Shown here: positions 26,000-34,214 of the stretch, piece after piece
Layout: each line of letters begins with the position of its first letter
Numbering within the stretch: position 1 is the first letter of the stretch
Made by a program: the position numbers and the translations under genes
Assembly (NCBI GenBank): GCA_963823535.1
Contig: CAWGLZ010000004.1
Coordinates: 682,001-746,000 of the forward strand
Source of the DNA: RPQJ01 sp963823535
GTDB lineage: Bacteria; Pseudomonadota; Gammaproteobacteria; Steroidobacterales; Steroidobacteraceae
Direction: 5' to 3'
DNA length: 64,000 nucleotides
The notes under the pieces: model-generated
Seen by the model: only the letters and a program-made list of their open reading frames with translations
Databases searched by the model: none
Told to the model about the DNA's origin: nothing

Positions 26000-26911
26000 T
26001 CAGCCCCGCCAGCCACGCCGTTCGTCGAGCTGCCGGGTCAGGTTCAGGAGCCGCCGGTAGCTTTCGTAGCGCCGCGCGTCGATCGCGCCGGATTCGACCG
26101 CCGCCTGCACCGCGCAGAGCGGCTCCCTCATGTGCAGGCAGTCCTGGAACCGGCAACCCGGCGCCGCGGCGCTGATCTCGGCGTAGCCGCCCTGGACTTC
26201 CCTCAGGGGCACGATCGGTGGCGCGTAGTCGCGGACCCCGGGCGAGTCCGCGAGTTCCCCCCAGGGCGCCTGCAGGATGGCCGACGCGACGGTCGTGTGG
26301 CGGCCCTCGCCGGAACTCTCCGACAGTCGGCCGGTGACCTGCGCAGCATCGCCGACCAGTGCGTTCAGCAGGGACGACTTGCCGACGCCCGATTGTCCCG
26401 CGAGCAGGCTGCGCCTGCCGGCCAGGCGCGCGACGAGTTCATCGAGCCCCGTTCCGGAACGTGCCGAGACCGAGACGACCGGCAGACCGATCGCGCGCAG
26501 GGGCTCGACGAACGAAAGATCGCCGGCGTCCGCGGGCAGGTCGACCTTGTTGACGACCAGCAGGGCTGCAATCCCCGCGTAGCTGGCGCCCGCCAGGTAA
26601 CGGTCCACGACGAAGGGATCGCTGGCCGGCCTAGGGGACACGACGATGCCGAGCTGGTCGAGGTTCGCGGCCAGGGATTCCGATCGTCCCCGGCTGTCAC
26701 TGCGGCACAGTACGTTGCGCCGTGGCAGCCGCTCGACCACCGTCCATTCGTCATCCCGCTCGCCGAATTCGACTCGGACCTCGTCCCCGGCCACGAGGTC
26801 CATCCCGCGCCGACTCAGTTTGCAGGGCGCCCGCTCGCCGCCGCTGCGCAGGACCACGACTCGGCGCCCGAACGACTCGACGACGCAGCCGGTGTCCTCG
26901 CGGGCGGTCAA
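26000..26911 (-). CDS. rsgA: ribosome small-subunit-dependent GTPase A
   Basis: 303 residues. The circularly permuted GTPase order is visible: G4 NKVDL, then G1 GQSGVGKSSLLNAL, then G3 DSPGV. An OB-fold precedes it and a C-terminal zinc finger follows with Cys-x4-Cys-x-His-x5-Cys (CRFQDCLHMREPLC). RsgA matures the 30S subunit and is stimulated by it. A TTG start at 26911 is proposed: it lies in a TTGA overlap with the upstream protease stop and begins just before the OB-fold (TAREDTGCVVESFGRRVVVL); the open frame upstream is an out-of-frame copy of the protease gene and is low complexity. Confidence 0.93.
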   Translation of the reverse strand: MTAREDTGCVVESFGRRVVVLRSGGERAPCKLSRRGMDLVAGDEVRVEFGERDDEWTVVERLPRRNVLCRSDSRGRSESLAANLDQLGIVVSPRPASDPFVVDRYLAGASYAGIAALLVVNKVDLPADAGDLSFVEPLRAIGLPVVSVSARSGTGLDELVARLAGRRSLLAGQSGVGKSSLLNALVGDAAQVTGRLSESSGEGRHTTVASAILQAPWGELADSPGVRDYAPPIVPLREVQGGYAEISAAAPGCRFQDCLHMREPLCAVQAAVESGAIDARRYESYRRLLNLTRQLDERRGWRG

Positions 26912-28170
26912 GACTTGGACGCGCCCTGGAGCGCGAGCTGGTTCAGGCGGGCGACACGCGCGGTCGGGGGCGGGTGTGAATCGTGGAACGCGGAGTACAC
27001 GGGATCCGGCGTCAGGGTGCTGGCGTTGTCCTTGTACAGCCTGACCAGTGCCGCCGCCAGCGCCCGGGCGTCGCTGTGCTGCGCAGCGAACGCGTCCGCC
27101 TCGTATTCGTGACGGCGCGACCACGCGGACAGCAGCGGCGCGATGATCCACGTGAAGGCCGGACTCACCAGCATGAAGAGCAGCAGGGCGGCCGCGTCAC
27201 TGCGCCCGGGAACCCCGAGCGCACTGAAGAACCACTCGTGCGTCGACAGCCAGCCGAGGAGCGCGAAGCCGGCGAGGCTGATGACCGCACTGACGGCGAG
27301 CCTTTGCGGGATGTGCCGCAGCTTGAAATGCGCGAGTTCGTGCGCCAGCACGGACTCGACCTGCGGCGCATCCAGGCTCGAGAGCAAGGTGTCGAAGAAG
27401 ACGATGCGCTTCTCCCGGCCCAGGCCCGTGAAATAGGCGTTGCCATGCGCCGATCGCCGGGAGCCGTCCATGACGTACACCGCCTTCGCCCGGAAGTCGC
27501 AGCGGGCGAGGAGGGCATCGATCCGTTCGCGCAGCGCCGCATCCTCGAGTGGTGCGAACCGGTTGAACAATGGCGCAATGAGTCGCGGCCACGCCCACAT
27601 GACGAGCAGCGAGAACGCGAGCCACACGACCCAGCCCACGAGCCACCACCGGGGGCCGGCCGTTGCCATGATCCACAGCACGCAGGCGACGACGGCCCCG
27701 CCGAGGACCAGTCCCAGCAGCCATCCCTTGACCTGGTCAGCCAAGAATACCGCCGGCCGCGTGCGGTTGAAGCCGAATCGCTCCTCCAGCACGAACGTCC
27801 GGTAGATCGCGAACGGCAGGCCGAGTACCGCCAGCACGGCGAAGACGGCCAGCACGTGCACGGTGCCGGACCCGATCGGCGACGCGATGCTTGCCGACGC
27901 CCATGCGCCGACGGCGGCGATGCCCCCACCCAGCGTGAGCCAGAGTATGACGATCGCGTCGTAGACCGCCTCGACCGCACCCATCCGCTGATTGGCGGCG
28001 GCATAGGCGGCCGCCCGGGCGTGTTCATCCGGCGATATCGCCGATTCGAAACCATCGGGAACGGCCCCACTGTGCCGGCCGACGAACATAATCTGGCGCC
28101 GGGCGAGCCACAGTTGCACGGCCAGGTGCGTGGCGAGGGCGAGCAGGAAAATCAGGGTGAGGGCGTGCAT
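26908..28170 (-). CDS. M48-family (Ste24/CAAX-protease-like) membrane metallopeptidase
   Basis: 420 residues. The N-terminal half has about five membrane segments; VESVLAHELAHFKLRHIPQR is the H-E-x-x-H zinc site and RRHEYEADAFAAQHSD supplies the third ligand Glu. The long N-terminal region and C-terminal SAFHDSHPPPTARVARLNQL, with the S-x-H-P-x-x-x-x-R motif, match the Ste24-like group in proteobacteria rather than HtpX. It would cleave membrane or membrane-proximal proteins; the substrate is unknown. Coupled to rsgA by a 4-nt overlap, and divergent from orn. Confidence 0.92.
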   Translation of the reverse strand: MHALTLIFLLALATHLAVQLWLARRQIMFVGRHSGAVPDGFESAISPDEHARAAAYAAANQRMGAVEAVYDAIVILWLTLGGGIAAVGAWASASIASPIGSGTVHVLAVFAVLAVLGLPFAIYRTFVLEERFGFNRTRPAVFLADQVKGWLLGLVLGGAVVACVLWIMATAGPRWWLVGWVVWLAFSLLVMWAWPRLIAPLFNRFAPLEDAALRERIDALLARCDFRAKAVYVMDGSRRSAHGNAYFTGLGREKRIVFFDTLLSSLDAPQVESVLAHELAHFKLRHIPQRLAVSAVISLAGFALLGWLSTHEWFFSALGVPGRSDAAALLLFMLVSPAFTWIIAPLLSAWSRRHEYEADAFAAQHSDARALAAALVRLYKDNASTLTPDPVYSAFHDSHPPPTARVARLNQLALQGASKS

Positions 28171-28202
28171 GGTCGGTGTCGGGCGGGCCAGAGCTTAGCG
28201 TT

Positions 28203-28211
28203 TGCTAGAAT
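28203..28211 (+). promoter_or_regulatory. extended -10 promoter for orn
   Basis: TGCTAGAAT, identical to the element ahead of the peroxiredoxin gene, lies 39 nt upstream of the orn ATG in the 80-bp divergent region shared with the M48 protease. No good -35 is seen, as expected for an extended -10 promoter. Confidence 0.5.
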
Positions 28212-28250
28212 GCGCCACAATTCCTGAATCCCGGCGAAGAATACGGGCAG

Positions 28251-28799
28251 ATGACGAATCGCATGAACAATCTCATCTGGATCGATCTCGAGATGACCGG
28301 GCTGAACCCCGATCAGGATCGAATCATCGAGATTGCGACTGTCGTGACCGACCCCGACCTCCGCATCGTGGCGGAAGGACCGGTCCTGGCCATCGGCCAG
28401 CCGGACGCTGTCCTGAAAGGCATGGATCAGTGGAATCAAGAGACCCACGGTGCCTCGGGCCTGCTGGAACGGGTGCGCCGGAGCGAAGTCACGGCCCGCG
28501 AGGCCGAGCAAAGGACACTCGATTTCCTGCAACTCTGCGTTGAACCGGGTGTCTCACCGATGTGTGGCAACAGTGTGTGCCAGGACCGACGTTTCCTGGC
28601 ACGGGAGATGCCCGCCTTGGAGAAGTACTTCCATTACCGGAATCTCGATGTCAGTACCCTCAAGGAACTGGCACGACGATGGGCGCCCGAGGTGCTGGCC
28701 GGCGTTCAGAAGACCTCCCGGCATCTGGCGCTGGACGATATTCGCGAGTCGATCCAGGAACTGGAGCATTATCGCCGGACGTTTTTGAGGGTTGGGTAA
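28251..28799 (+). CDS. orn: oligoribonuclease
   Basis: 182 residues. DEDDh exonuclease that degrades di- to penta-ribonucleotides, including pGpG from cyclic di-GMP turnover. LIWIDLEMTGLNPDQDRIIE is Exo I, CGNSVCQDRRFLAREMPALE is Exo II, YRNLDVSTLKELARRW precedes Exo III, and HLALDDIRESIQELEHYR provides the final His and Asp. Start ATG at 28251; a second in-frame ATG at 28263 also precedes the conserved NNLIWIDLEMTGL. Codon and base composition become less GC-rich towards the 3' end, where the lower-GC region begins. Confidence 0.96.
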   Translation: MTNRMNNLIWIDLEMTGLNPDQDRIIEIATVVTDPDLRIVAEGPVLAIGQPDAVLKGMDQWNQETHGASGLLERVRRSEVTAREAEQRTLDFLQLCVEPGVSPMCGNSVCQDRRFLAREMPALEKYFHYRNLDVSTLKELARRWAPEVLAGVQKTSRHLALDDIRESIQELEHYRRTFLRVG

Positions 28800-28869
28800 T
28801 TGATCCGACCAAGTACCTTTCGAATGACCCGGGTCAACCTCTCGACTCGGGTGTCCGGATGATTCCAGC

Positions 28870-29760
28870 ATGACGAATCAAATTCAGATTCGAATGCTGA
28901 ACGCGGTCTATGCCGTATTGCTACCTGTCGCACGCTTGTTGCTCAGGTCTGGAGTCACATACGGGCAGTTTGACAGCGTGGCGAGGCGCGCGTTCGTCAG
29001 AGAAGCGCTGACCGAACACGATGCCCGCGGACGCCTTACTAACACGTCACGTGTTGCGGTAAAGACCGGCCTGTCGAGGAAGGAGGTAAAGCGTATCCGA
29101 GAGGCGCTAGGACTTGGTGACTGGGCTGGAGCCGGCGTTGCGACCGATCACTCCGGCCCACCCGCACGGGTATTGCATGCGTGGCACGCCGACTCGCGTT
29201 TTACAGATGCTGACGGAACGCCGCGCGATCTCGACTTTCAGGACGATTCTTCGGGTTTCAGTGCACTGGTCAGAGCCGTGGCGGGCGATGTTCCTCCTGG
29301 AGCTGTGCGCACCGAACTCAAGCGCTCTGGGGCGATCGTTGATCTCGACGATGGAAGATTGCGTCCGGTGAAGAGGTACTACGTACCAGGTAATGTTGGC
29401 GAGAAAGCCATTACAGTAATGTCCGGAATGGTCTTTCCACTGACTTCTGGGGTCGCCCATAACGCAGATCCGGAACGAAAAGCAGACGGCTACTTTCAGC
29501 GTTTCGCTTTCTCTGAGAATCTCAGTCCCTCGGTCGCGGCTGCGTTTCGCAGTTGGTCACGCGGAGAAGCAACGAAGTTCATCGAAGCCATGGATGACTG
29601 GCTGGCTGAGCATGAGGCTACGGGGCTCGACTCCGATGAGTTGAGTGGCAGCGCCAGCACACAGACATCGGGCGTTGGGGTCTTTTACTATGAAGGGCCA
29701 AGCGCCGAACAGGCGATTAGCGAGACTCCCACGTCGAAGGCCAAATACCCTGGCCCCTAG
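28870..29760 (+). CDS. DUF6502-family protein (first paralogue)
   Basis: 296 residues. LPVARLLLRSGVTYGQFDSV followed by SRVAVKTGLSRKEVKRIREA is the DUF6502 N-terminal signature: a short helix pair, then a winged-helix-like segment. The remainder is soluble with no clear catalytic motif. It is homologous along its whole length to the minus-strand gene at 31547-32446 (compare HPLVRILLRHGVSYGEFTDS and AILTGITKEEVHRIRAMDEQ) but strongly diverged. The GC content and codon choice are lower than in flanking housekeeping genes, suggesting acquisition or relaxed selection. A regulatory, DNA-binding role is suggested by the HTH-like segment but unproven. Confidence 0.8.
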   Translation: MTNQIQIRMLNAVYAVLLPVARLLLRSGVTYGQFDSVARRAFVREALTEHDARGRLTNTSRVAVKTGLSRKEVKRIREALGLGDWAGAGVATDHSGPPARVLHAWHADSRFTDADGTPRDLDFQDDSSGFSALVRAVAGDVPPGAVRTELKRSGAIVDLDDGRLRPVKRYYVPGNVGEKAITVMSGMVFPLTSGVAHNADPERKADGYFQRFAFSENLSPSVAAAFRSWSRGEATKFIEAMDDWLAEHEATGLDSDELSGSASTQTSGVGVFYYEGPSAEQAISETPTSKAKYPGP

Positions 29761-29770
29761 AATGACAAAA

Positions 29771-29796
29771 CGCTGGGCGTCAGCGGACACCCAGCG
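29771..29796 (-). terminator. intrinsic terminator for the DUF6502/repeat-protein operon
   Basis: On the minus strand CGCTGGG and CCCAGCG form a perfect 7-bp stem, extendable by two further pairs around one mismatch, and the stem is followed immediately by TTTTG. It lies 35 nt beyond the stop of the repeat-protein gene and 10 nt beyond the convergent first DUF6502 gene. There is no T-run on the plus side, so it best serves the minus-strand transcript. Confidence 0.6.
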
Positions 29797-29831
29797 CTGT
29801 CAGGAGTACTACTGCCGGGGCTTTGAGAGGC

Positions 29832-31550
29832 TTACCTAACCACTCTCTGGAGCTGCTCGGCCAGGATGGGCTGTCGCATTGCGGGTTGGGTTCCAATGAC
29901 CTTGATCACTTCGCCAACTCGGAAAGTAATCTCCTGGTTGGACAGCAATGAACTGTAATCGATCACCGTGTTGCCAATTGTCACATGTCCGGTTGAAGCG
30001 CTGACCGACTTGATGCGTCCGCTGATCAGGACGCGAGATTCGCCAGCCACATAAGACTCCCGTATCACCCTTACAACCGGCTTCACAAGAGTTCCGTTGT
30101 TGGCGACGTCCGCATAGACCGCGATCTGCAGAGGCGATCCTGAAATAACACCATCTGCAACTAGGGCCAGTAGGTTGGTTGAGGTGGGTACGTGGAAAGT
30201 TCGGCCAAGAACGGAAATGGTGTTCTTGGACGTATCAAAACTTGTGGCCGGTCCTACCAGGGAAATCCGGTACTTCGATGCCTGATCGAGTGAAATCCCA
30301 TCGCCGACGGCGTCCGCACCCGTACCGATGATCGCGTCGGCACCCGTACCGATGATGGCGTCCGCACCCGTACCGATGATCGCGTCAGCGCCAGTGCCGA
30401 TGATGGCGTCGGCACCCGTACCGATGATCGCGTCAGCGCGTCCGAGCGTCGCCGTACCAATGATGGCGTCGGCACCCGTACCGATGATGGCGTCAGCGCA
30501 CCCGTACCGATGATGGCATCCGCACCCGTACCGATGATCGCGTCAGCGCCGGTGCCGATGATGGCGTCGGCGCCACGTGCCGATGATGGCGTCGGCACCC
30601 GTACCGATGATCGCGTCAGCGTCGGTGCCAATGATGGCGTCGGCACCCGTACCGATGATCGCGTCAGCGCCAGTGCCGATGATGGCGTCCGTCACCCGTA
30701 CCGATGATCGCGTCAGCGCCGCCGCCGATGATGGCGTCGTCACCCGTACCGATGATGGCGTCAGCGTCACCGCCGATGATCGCATCAGCACTCGCACCGA
30801 TGATGGCGTCAGCGTCACCGCCAATGATGGCATCAGCACCCGCACCGATGATGGCGTCAGCGTCACCGCCAATGATGGCGTCGGCGCCCGTACCGATGAT
30901 GGCATCAGCATCGCCGTACCGATGATGGCGTCAGCGTCACCGCCAATGATGGCGTCGGCGTCACCGCCGATAATCGCATCAGCATCGCCGTACCGATGAT
31001 GGCGTCGGCGTCACCGTACCGATGATGGCGTCAGCGTCACCGCCGATGATGGCGTCAGCGTCACCCGTACCGATGATCGCGTCAGCGTCACCGCCAATGA
31101 TGGCGTCGGCGTCACCGCCGATGATCGCATCAGCATCGCCACCGATGATGGCGTCAGCGTCACCGTACCAATGATCGCGTCGGCGTCACCGCCGATGATG
31201 GCATCAGCACCCGTACCGATGATCGCGTCAGCGTCGCTGCCAATGATGGCGTCGGCGTCACCGTACCGATAATGGCATCAGCGTCACCGCCGATGATGGC
31301 GTCGGCGTCACCGTACCGATGATCGCATCAGCGCCAGTGCCGATAATGGCGTCGGCGTCACCGTGCCGATGATGGCATCAGCGTCACCGCCGATGATCGC
31401 ATCAGCGTCGCCACCGATAATGGCCGACGGACGCTTGGCCTTAGCAGTCGACACTCCGAACTGATGGGGGGTTCCCGCGCTTGCGGCTGCTGCAGCCAGG
31501 GCAAGCGAGACAGCCACGGCAATTGCTCGGACCTGACCCTTCCCAATCAT
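29832..31550 (-). pseudogene. frameshifted gene for a secreted octapeptide-repeat protein with DUF5666-like C-terminus
   Basis: Start and stop frames are in register (1719 nt, 572 codons). The ATG at 31550 opens a Sec signal peptide (MIGKGQVRAIAVAVSLALAA, then AAAASAG), followed by KAKRPSAIIGGDADAIIGG and the repeat array of (ADAIIG + TG or GD). After the array come about 155 residues of beta-rich sequence including ISGRIKSVSASTGHVTIGNT and EITFRVGEVIKVIGTQP, which resemble DUF5666. Ten array units change frame, so literal translation stops after 80 residues (stop at 31308), although the net shift is +18, a multiple of three. The ATG overlaps the second DUF6502 stop (ATGA), so the pair is one operon. 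It could be a real pseudogene, a hypermutable locus, or consensus errors in the repeat. Confidence 0.65.
30327..31421 (-). repeat. tandem array of about 44 copies of a 24-nt coding repeat
   Basis: The core GATGATGGCGTC (with single-base variants) recurs 44 times before the last partial copy at 31416. Measured spacings are 24 nt for 32 units, 26 nt for eight, 25 nt for two, and single units of 36 and 27 nt; these sum to the 1089 nt observed. On the coding (minus) strand each unit encodes IIGTGADA or IIGGDADA. Two sub-types are interleaved: GGTACGGGTGC-type at low coordinates and GGCGGTGACGC-type at high coordinates. At least four 26-nt units look like hybrids of the two that lost one G from a GGG run; the single 27-nt unit at 31045 is the intact hybrid. 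Confidence 0.95.
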
Positions 31551-32446
31551 TTTGATTCCCCTTGGTCTTCTATTGCGTCAGTTCGAGTTGTCGCGCCGGA
31601 CGGCACGCCAATTGGACTCTCGTCAGGAATCGACGGGTCCTTCTCGATGAAATGAAAGATTCCGACACCAGTGCGTATCGACTCACTGGGCGGCAGTCGA
31701 TGGCCACCCTTAATCTCGTTCTGGCCAAGCCAATCGTCCAGAATCTCGAGCAGTTCCTGCCCCTTTTCGCGGATCAATTCATCGAAGGCTGCGAAACCGG
31801 ATGCGGACAGCCCTTCCATCGTGATCGCATAGCGCTCGAAGCGACCCTCACCCTGCCGCTTCTTCTGCAGGTTGAAGTCGACCGTGTCGATGAAGTAGTT
31901 GACGACGTTTCCGAGACGTTCGAGCCCGACTGGATCGAGCGGTGTAGGCAAGTACGTGCGGTTAAGAAGGCGCACATAGCCGTCATCGGTTTCGAGCGCC
32001 GCATTGACTCGGAGCAATTCGTCTAGGAGTGCTCGTGGAGTAACGTCGTCCGCGTACGTCTTTACGAGTTGTTCAAACGAGATTCGGTCCCCAAGAAACG
32101 GGATCTCAAGAGGCAGTCCATACGGTCCGAGGTACTCGGGGTCTTGACTCCAACCTTGCAATACTCGGGCAATGCGATTGAGACCGACCGCCGACTCATC
32201 TTGCTCATCCATCGCGCGGATGCGGTGGACTTCTTCCTTAGTGATGCCGGTCAATATGGCTAGGCGGGAGTCTGTGTGCGGCCGTCCAAGAGGAATGAGG
32301 TCCGCCTTCGCGATATCGAGGTATGCGCCTCGAACAGAGTCGGTGAATTCACCGTACGAAACCCCATGCCTGAGCAGAATCCTGACCAGTGGATGGAGCA
32401 GGTGACGGCATGCCGCAAGCAACGGTCTTTTAACGTTCTCGCTCAT
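31547..32446 (-). CDS. DUF6502-family protein (second paralogue)
   Basis: 299 residues from the ATG at 32446 (MSENVKRPLLAACRHLLHPL); a frame extending 17 residues upstream is Ala/Pro-rich and less likely. LLHPLVRILLRHGVSYGEFT and LAILTGITKEEVHRIR correspond to the HTH-like N-terminus of the plus-strand paralogue, and DDWLGQNEIKGGHRLPPSES with RTGVGIFHFIEKD match its C-terminus. The stop overlaps the start of the secreted repeat-protein gene (ATGA), which argues for co-expression. Association of DUF6502 genes with DUF5666-like secreted proteins is known from other proteobacteria as I recall; the biochemical role is not. Confidence 0.8.
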   Translation of the reverse strand: MSENVKRPLLAACRHLLHPLVRILLRHGVSYGEFTDSVRGAYLDIAKADLIPLGRPHTDSRLAILTGITKEEVHRIRAMDEQDESAVGLNRIARVLQGWSQDPEYLGPYGLPLEIPFLGDRISFEQLVKTYADDVTPRALLDELLRVNAALETDDGYVRLLNRTYLPTPLDPVGLERLGNVVNYFIDTVDFNLQKKRQGEGRFERYAITMEGLSASGFAAFDELIREKGQELLEILDDWLGQNEIKGGHRLPPSESIRTGVGIFHFIEKDPSIPDESPIGVPSGATTRTDAIEDQGESK

Positions 32447-32777
32447 TCCTAGCCCGTTCGCGGGCGGCGCCGACCAAATTGCTAGTGCCGCTGACATTGG
32501 GGGTTATTGTTAACTCCAGGGCCCGAATATATCGGTGGGCAGCGTCGGGTCAAGACTTGAACATATTGTGGAACTTACGTACGCCTGCTCAGGCCTAGTC
32601 TCGGATGGCAGTTGGAACTCGGACTGGAAGAAAAGAACCGATTTTCAGGCACGTACCGCCTGTGCCTAAAGTAGTCTCGGATAGGGATGGAGCGCCCCCG
32701 CAGTGGTCGCCGGGCTTGCGCTATGTCAAGCGCGGGCGAGGACGGTGCTGGTAGCCAAGGTCGATGGCGGGCACTTC

Positions 32778-32818
32778 TGTGACGCACATCACAGTTTTCC
32801 GGTGTCACTGATTATATT
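32778..32818 (+). promoter_or_regulatory. perfect CRP-type site with TATATT -10 at class II spacing
   Basis: TGTGACGCACATCACA (32778-32793) has both perfect CRP half-sites, TGTGA-N6-TCACA, extended to 7 bp by flanking C and G. TATATT (five of six consensus bases) lies at 32813-32818, which puts the site centre about 40 bases before the expected start near 32825-32827, the geometry of class II CRP-activated promoters. No gene follows on the plus strand; the minus-strand DUF6502 start is 332 bp away. CRP/Vfr/Clp-type binding is inferred from sequence alone. Confidence 0.55.
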
Positions 32819-33018
32819 GATACGAAACAATAAGAAAGAGTTGCTTTCACGACTGATTCTAGGAAGCGCGCCCGGCCCCAGGCAAGGAACCGGCCGGACC
32901 GCCTGGGGCCTGGGCCGTGTCCACCGGCAGCCACGGTCCGCGCTCCCGCAAGGCGCGGGACGGGATTCAGAACCGGATCGCTACGAGGGCCTTTGACACC
33001 GGTCGGGCCCCTAACGAA

Positions 33019-33052
33019 AACGGCCGGCTCTCCCTCGGGAAAGCCGGCCGTT
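33019..33052 (-). terminator. intrinsic terminator of the ispZ-yciI-bolA-ppiC series
   Basis: AACGGCCGGCT and AGCCGGCCGTT form a perfect 11-bp stem with a 12-nt loop. On the minus strand it lies 31 nt beyond the parvulin stop codon and is followed by TTCG, giving a short T-tract together with the stem's own TT. The plus side has no T-run. Confidence 0.75.
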
Positions 33053-33082
33053 CGCCCAAAAAAGTCAGCTTGACAGTCAGTC

Positions 33083-33907
33083 TTACTTCTGGATGTTCGC
33101 GGTCTTGCGAAGTTCCTCGAGGTAGGCCTGCAGCTTCTTGCGCTGGGCGAACATCTCGACCTGCGCCTTCACCTGCTCGAACTCGGGCACCTCGGGGCTG
33201 CGAACGTCTTCGAGCTGGATGACGTGCCAGCCAAATTCGCTTTCCACCGGCACCTTCGTGATCTGGCCCTTCTCGAGTGCAACCACGGCGTCGGCGAAGG
33301 GCTTGACCATGGTCTGGGGCGAGAACCAGCCGAGGTCACCGCCACTCTTGCCGCTCGAGTCCTTCGACTCGGCCGCCGCGAGCTTGGCGAAGTCGCCGCC
33401 GGCCTCGAGATCGCGAATGACCGACTCGGCGGTCTCCTTCTTCTCGACGAGGATGTGCCGCGCCTTGTACTCCTTCGGCATGGTGGCGACCTGCGCGTCG
33501 TATTCGGCCTTGACCTCCGATTCCGACACGGGGTGCGCCGCGACGTACTTCTCGGTCGCCGCTTCGGCCAGGATCTGCATGCGCAGCAGTTCGAGGCGCG
33601 CCTGCACCTCGGGGTCCTTCTGAAGACCATCCTTTTCCGCCGCCTGCGCCGCCAGCGACATGTTGATCAGCTGGTCGAGCATCTGCGTCTTCTGTTCGTC
33701 GGTCGGCGGCTCCTGCGAACCCCCGGTCACGGCCTTCAGGAAGATGTCGAAGAGTTCACCGCTCAGTTGCTTGCCGTTGACCGTGGCCACGGCGGCCTGG
33801 GCCGTCGCGGCGACCGTGTCCGCGGCCTTCGATGCCTCGTCGGCGGGCTTGGTGCAGCCCGCGAGCAGGCCGGCGGCGGCGATGAGAATCAGACTTGGGT
33901 TACGCAT
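33083..33907 (-). CDS. parvulin-type peptidyl-prolyl isomerase lipoprotein (PrsA/PpiC-like)
   Basis: 274 residues. MRNPSLILIAAAGLLAGCTK is a lipoprotein signal with lipobox LAGC, so the mature protein is anchored by Cys18. A SurA_N-like helical region (about 45-150) precedes the rotamase domain: ARHILVEKKETAESVIRDL, FAKLAAAESKDSSGKSGGDL, GWFSPQTMVKPFADAV and VESEFGWHVIQLEDVR are the canonical parvulin motifs. It assists folding of secreted or outer-membrane proteins. The ATG at 33907 was chosen because the signal peptide starts there. Confidence 0.92.
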   Translation of the reverse strand: MRNPSLILIAAAGLLAGCTKPADEASKAADTVAATAQAAVATVNGKQLSGELFDIFLKAVTGGSQEPPTDEQKTQMLDQLINMSLAAQAAEKDGLQKDPEVQARLELLRMQILAEAATEKYVAAHPVSESEVKAEYDAQVATMPKEYKARHILVEKKETAESVIRDLEAGGDFAKLAAAESKDSSGKSGGDLGWFSPQTMVKPFADAVVALEKGQITKVPVESEFGWHVIQLEDVRSPEVPEFEQVKAQVEMFAQRKKLQAYLEELRKTANIQK

Positions 33908-33932
33908 CAGGTGCCTCTGTGTTGGATGCAAT

Positions 33933-34214
33933 TCAGTGAACGGCGATCTCGCCCGGGACGAGTGCCTGGATGGACAACGCATGGATATCGGACGTCATCA
34001 TGTCGCCGACGATGTCGTACACGAGCCGGTGCCGCTTCAACGTGTTGAGTCCCGCAAACCGCTTCGACACGACCAGCACCGTAAAGTGCCCGCGCCCGTC
34101 CGCGGCCCCGGCGTGTCCGGCGTGGCGGTGGCTGTCGTCGACGATCTCGAGTCGCTCGGGTTCGAGGCCGGTCTTCAGGCGCTCGGTCAGCCGGTCGATG
34201 CGCGAGGTCGTCAT
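33933..34214 (-). CDS. BolA-family protein
   Basis: 93 residues. RLKTGLEPERLEIVDDSHRH and FTVLVVSKRFAGLNTLKRHR, followed by LVYDIVGDMMTSDIHALSI, are the BolA signature: the KH-like fold, the His that pairs with monothiol glutaredoxins on a [2Fe-2S] cluster, and the C-terminal H-A-L-S-I. Roles are in iron-sulfur trafficking and morphology or biofilm regulation. The ATG overlaps the yciI stop by 4 nt. Confidence 0.93.
   Translation of the reverse strand: MTTSRIDRLTERLKTGLEPERLEIVDDSHRHAGHAGAADGRGHFTVLVVSKRFAGLNTLKRHRLVYDIVGDMMTSDIHALSIQALVPGEIAVH

Larger units (their letters stand above)
32447..33082. other. 636-bp gene-free, lower-GC intergenic region
   Basis: No convincing protein gene is seen on either strand. 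It holds two direct copies of TAGTCTCGGAT (32596-32606 and 32672-32682), an AGGCAC/GTGCCT inverted repeat at about 32647-32668, a perfect CRP-type site, the -10-like TATATT, and a 10-bp perfect inverted repeat GGCCCCAGGC / GCCTGGGGCC (32874-32883 and 32901-32910) enclosing ACCGGCCGG. The last 65 bp contain the terminator of the downstream parvulin operon. The stretch 32825-33050 could be a small structured RNA. The left half presumably contains the promoter of the DUF6502 operon, which I could not place. Confidence 0.6.

Noticed and set aside
30328..30999. Plus-strand open frames across the repeat array encoding MIASAPVPMMASAPVP-type repeats
   Set aside because: They are the antisense of the repeat gene. 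The repeat sequence keeps several frames open on both strands; there is no ribosome-binding site or signal peptide, and the minus strand has a proper start coupled to an upstream gene.
30327..31421. CRISPR array
   Set aside because: The units are contiguous 24-mers without unique spacers, they are coding, and no cas genes are present.
32703..32996. Possible 97-residue protein over the CRP site
   Set aside because: It begins before the regulatory site, has mixed composition and no ribosome-binding site, and ends inside the GC-rich stems; no family features.
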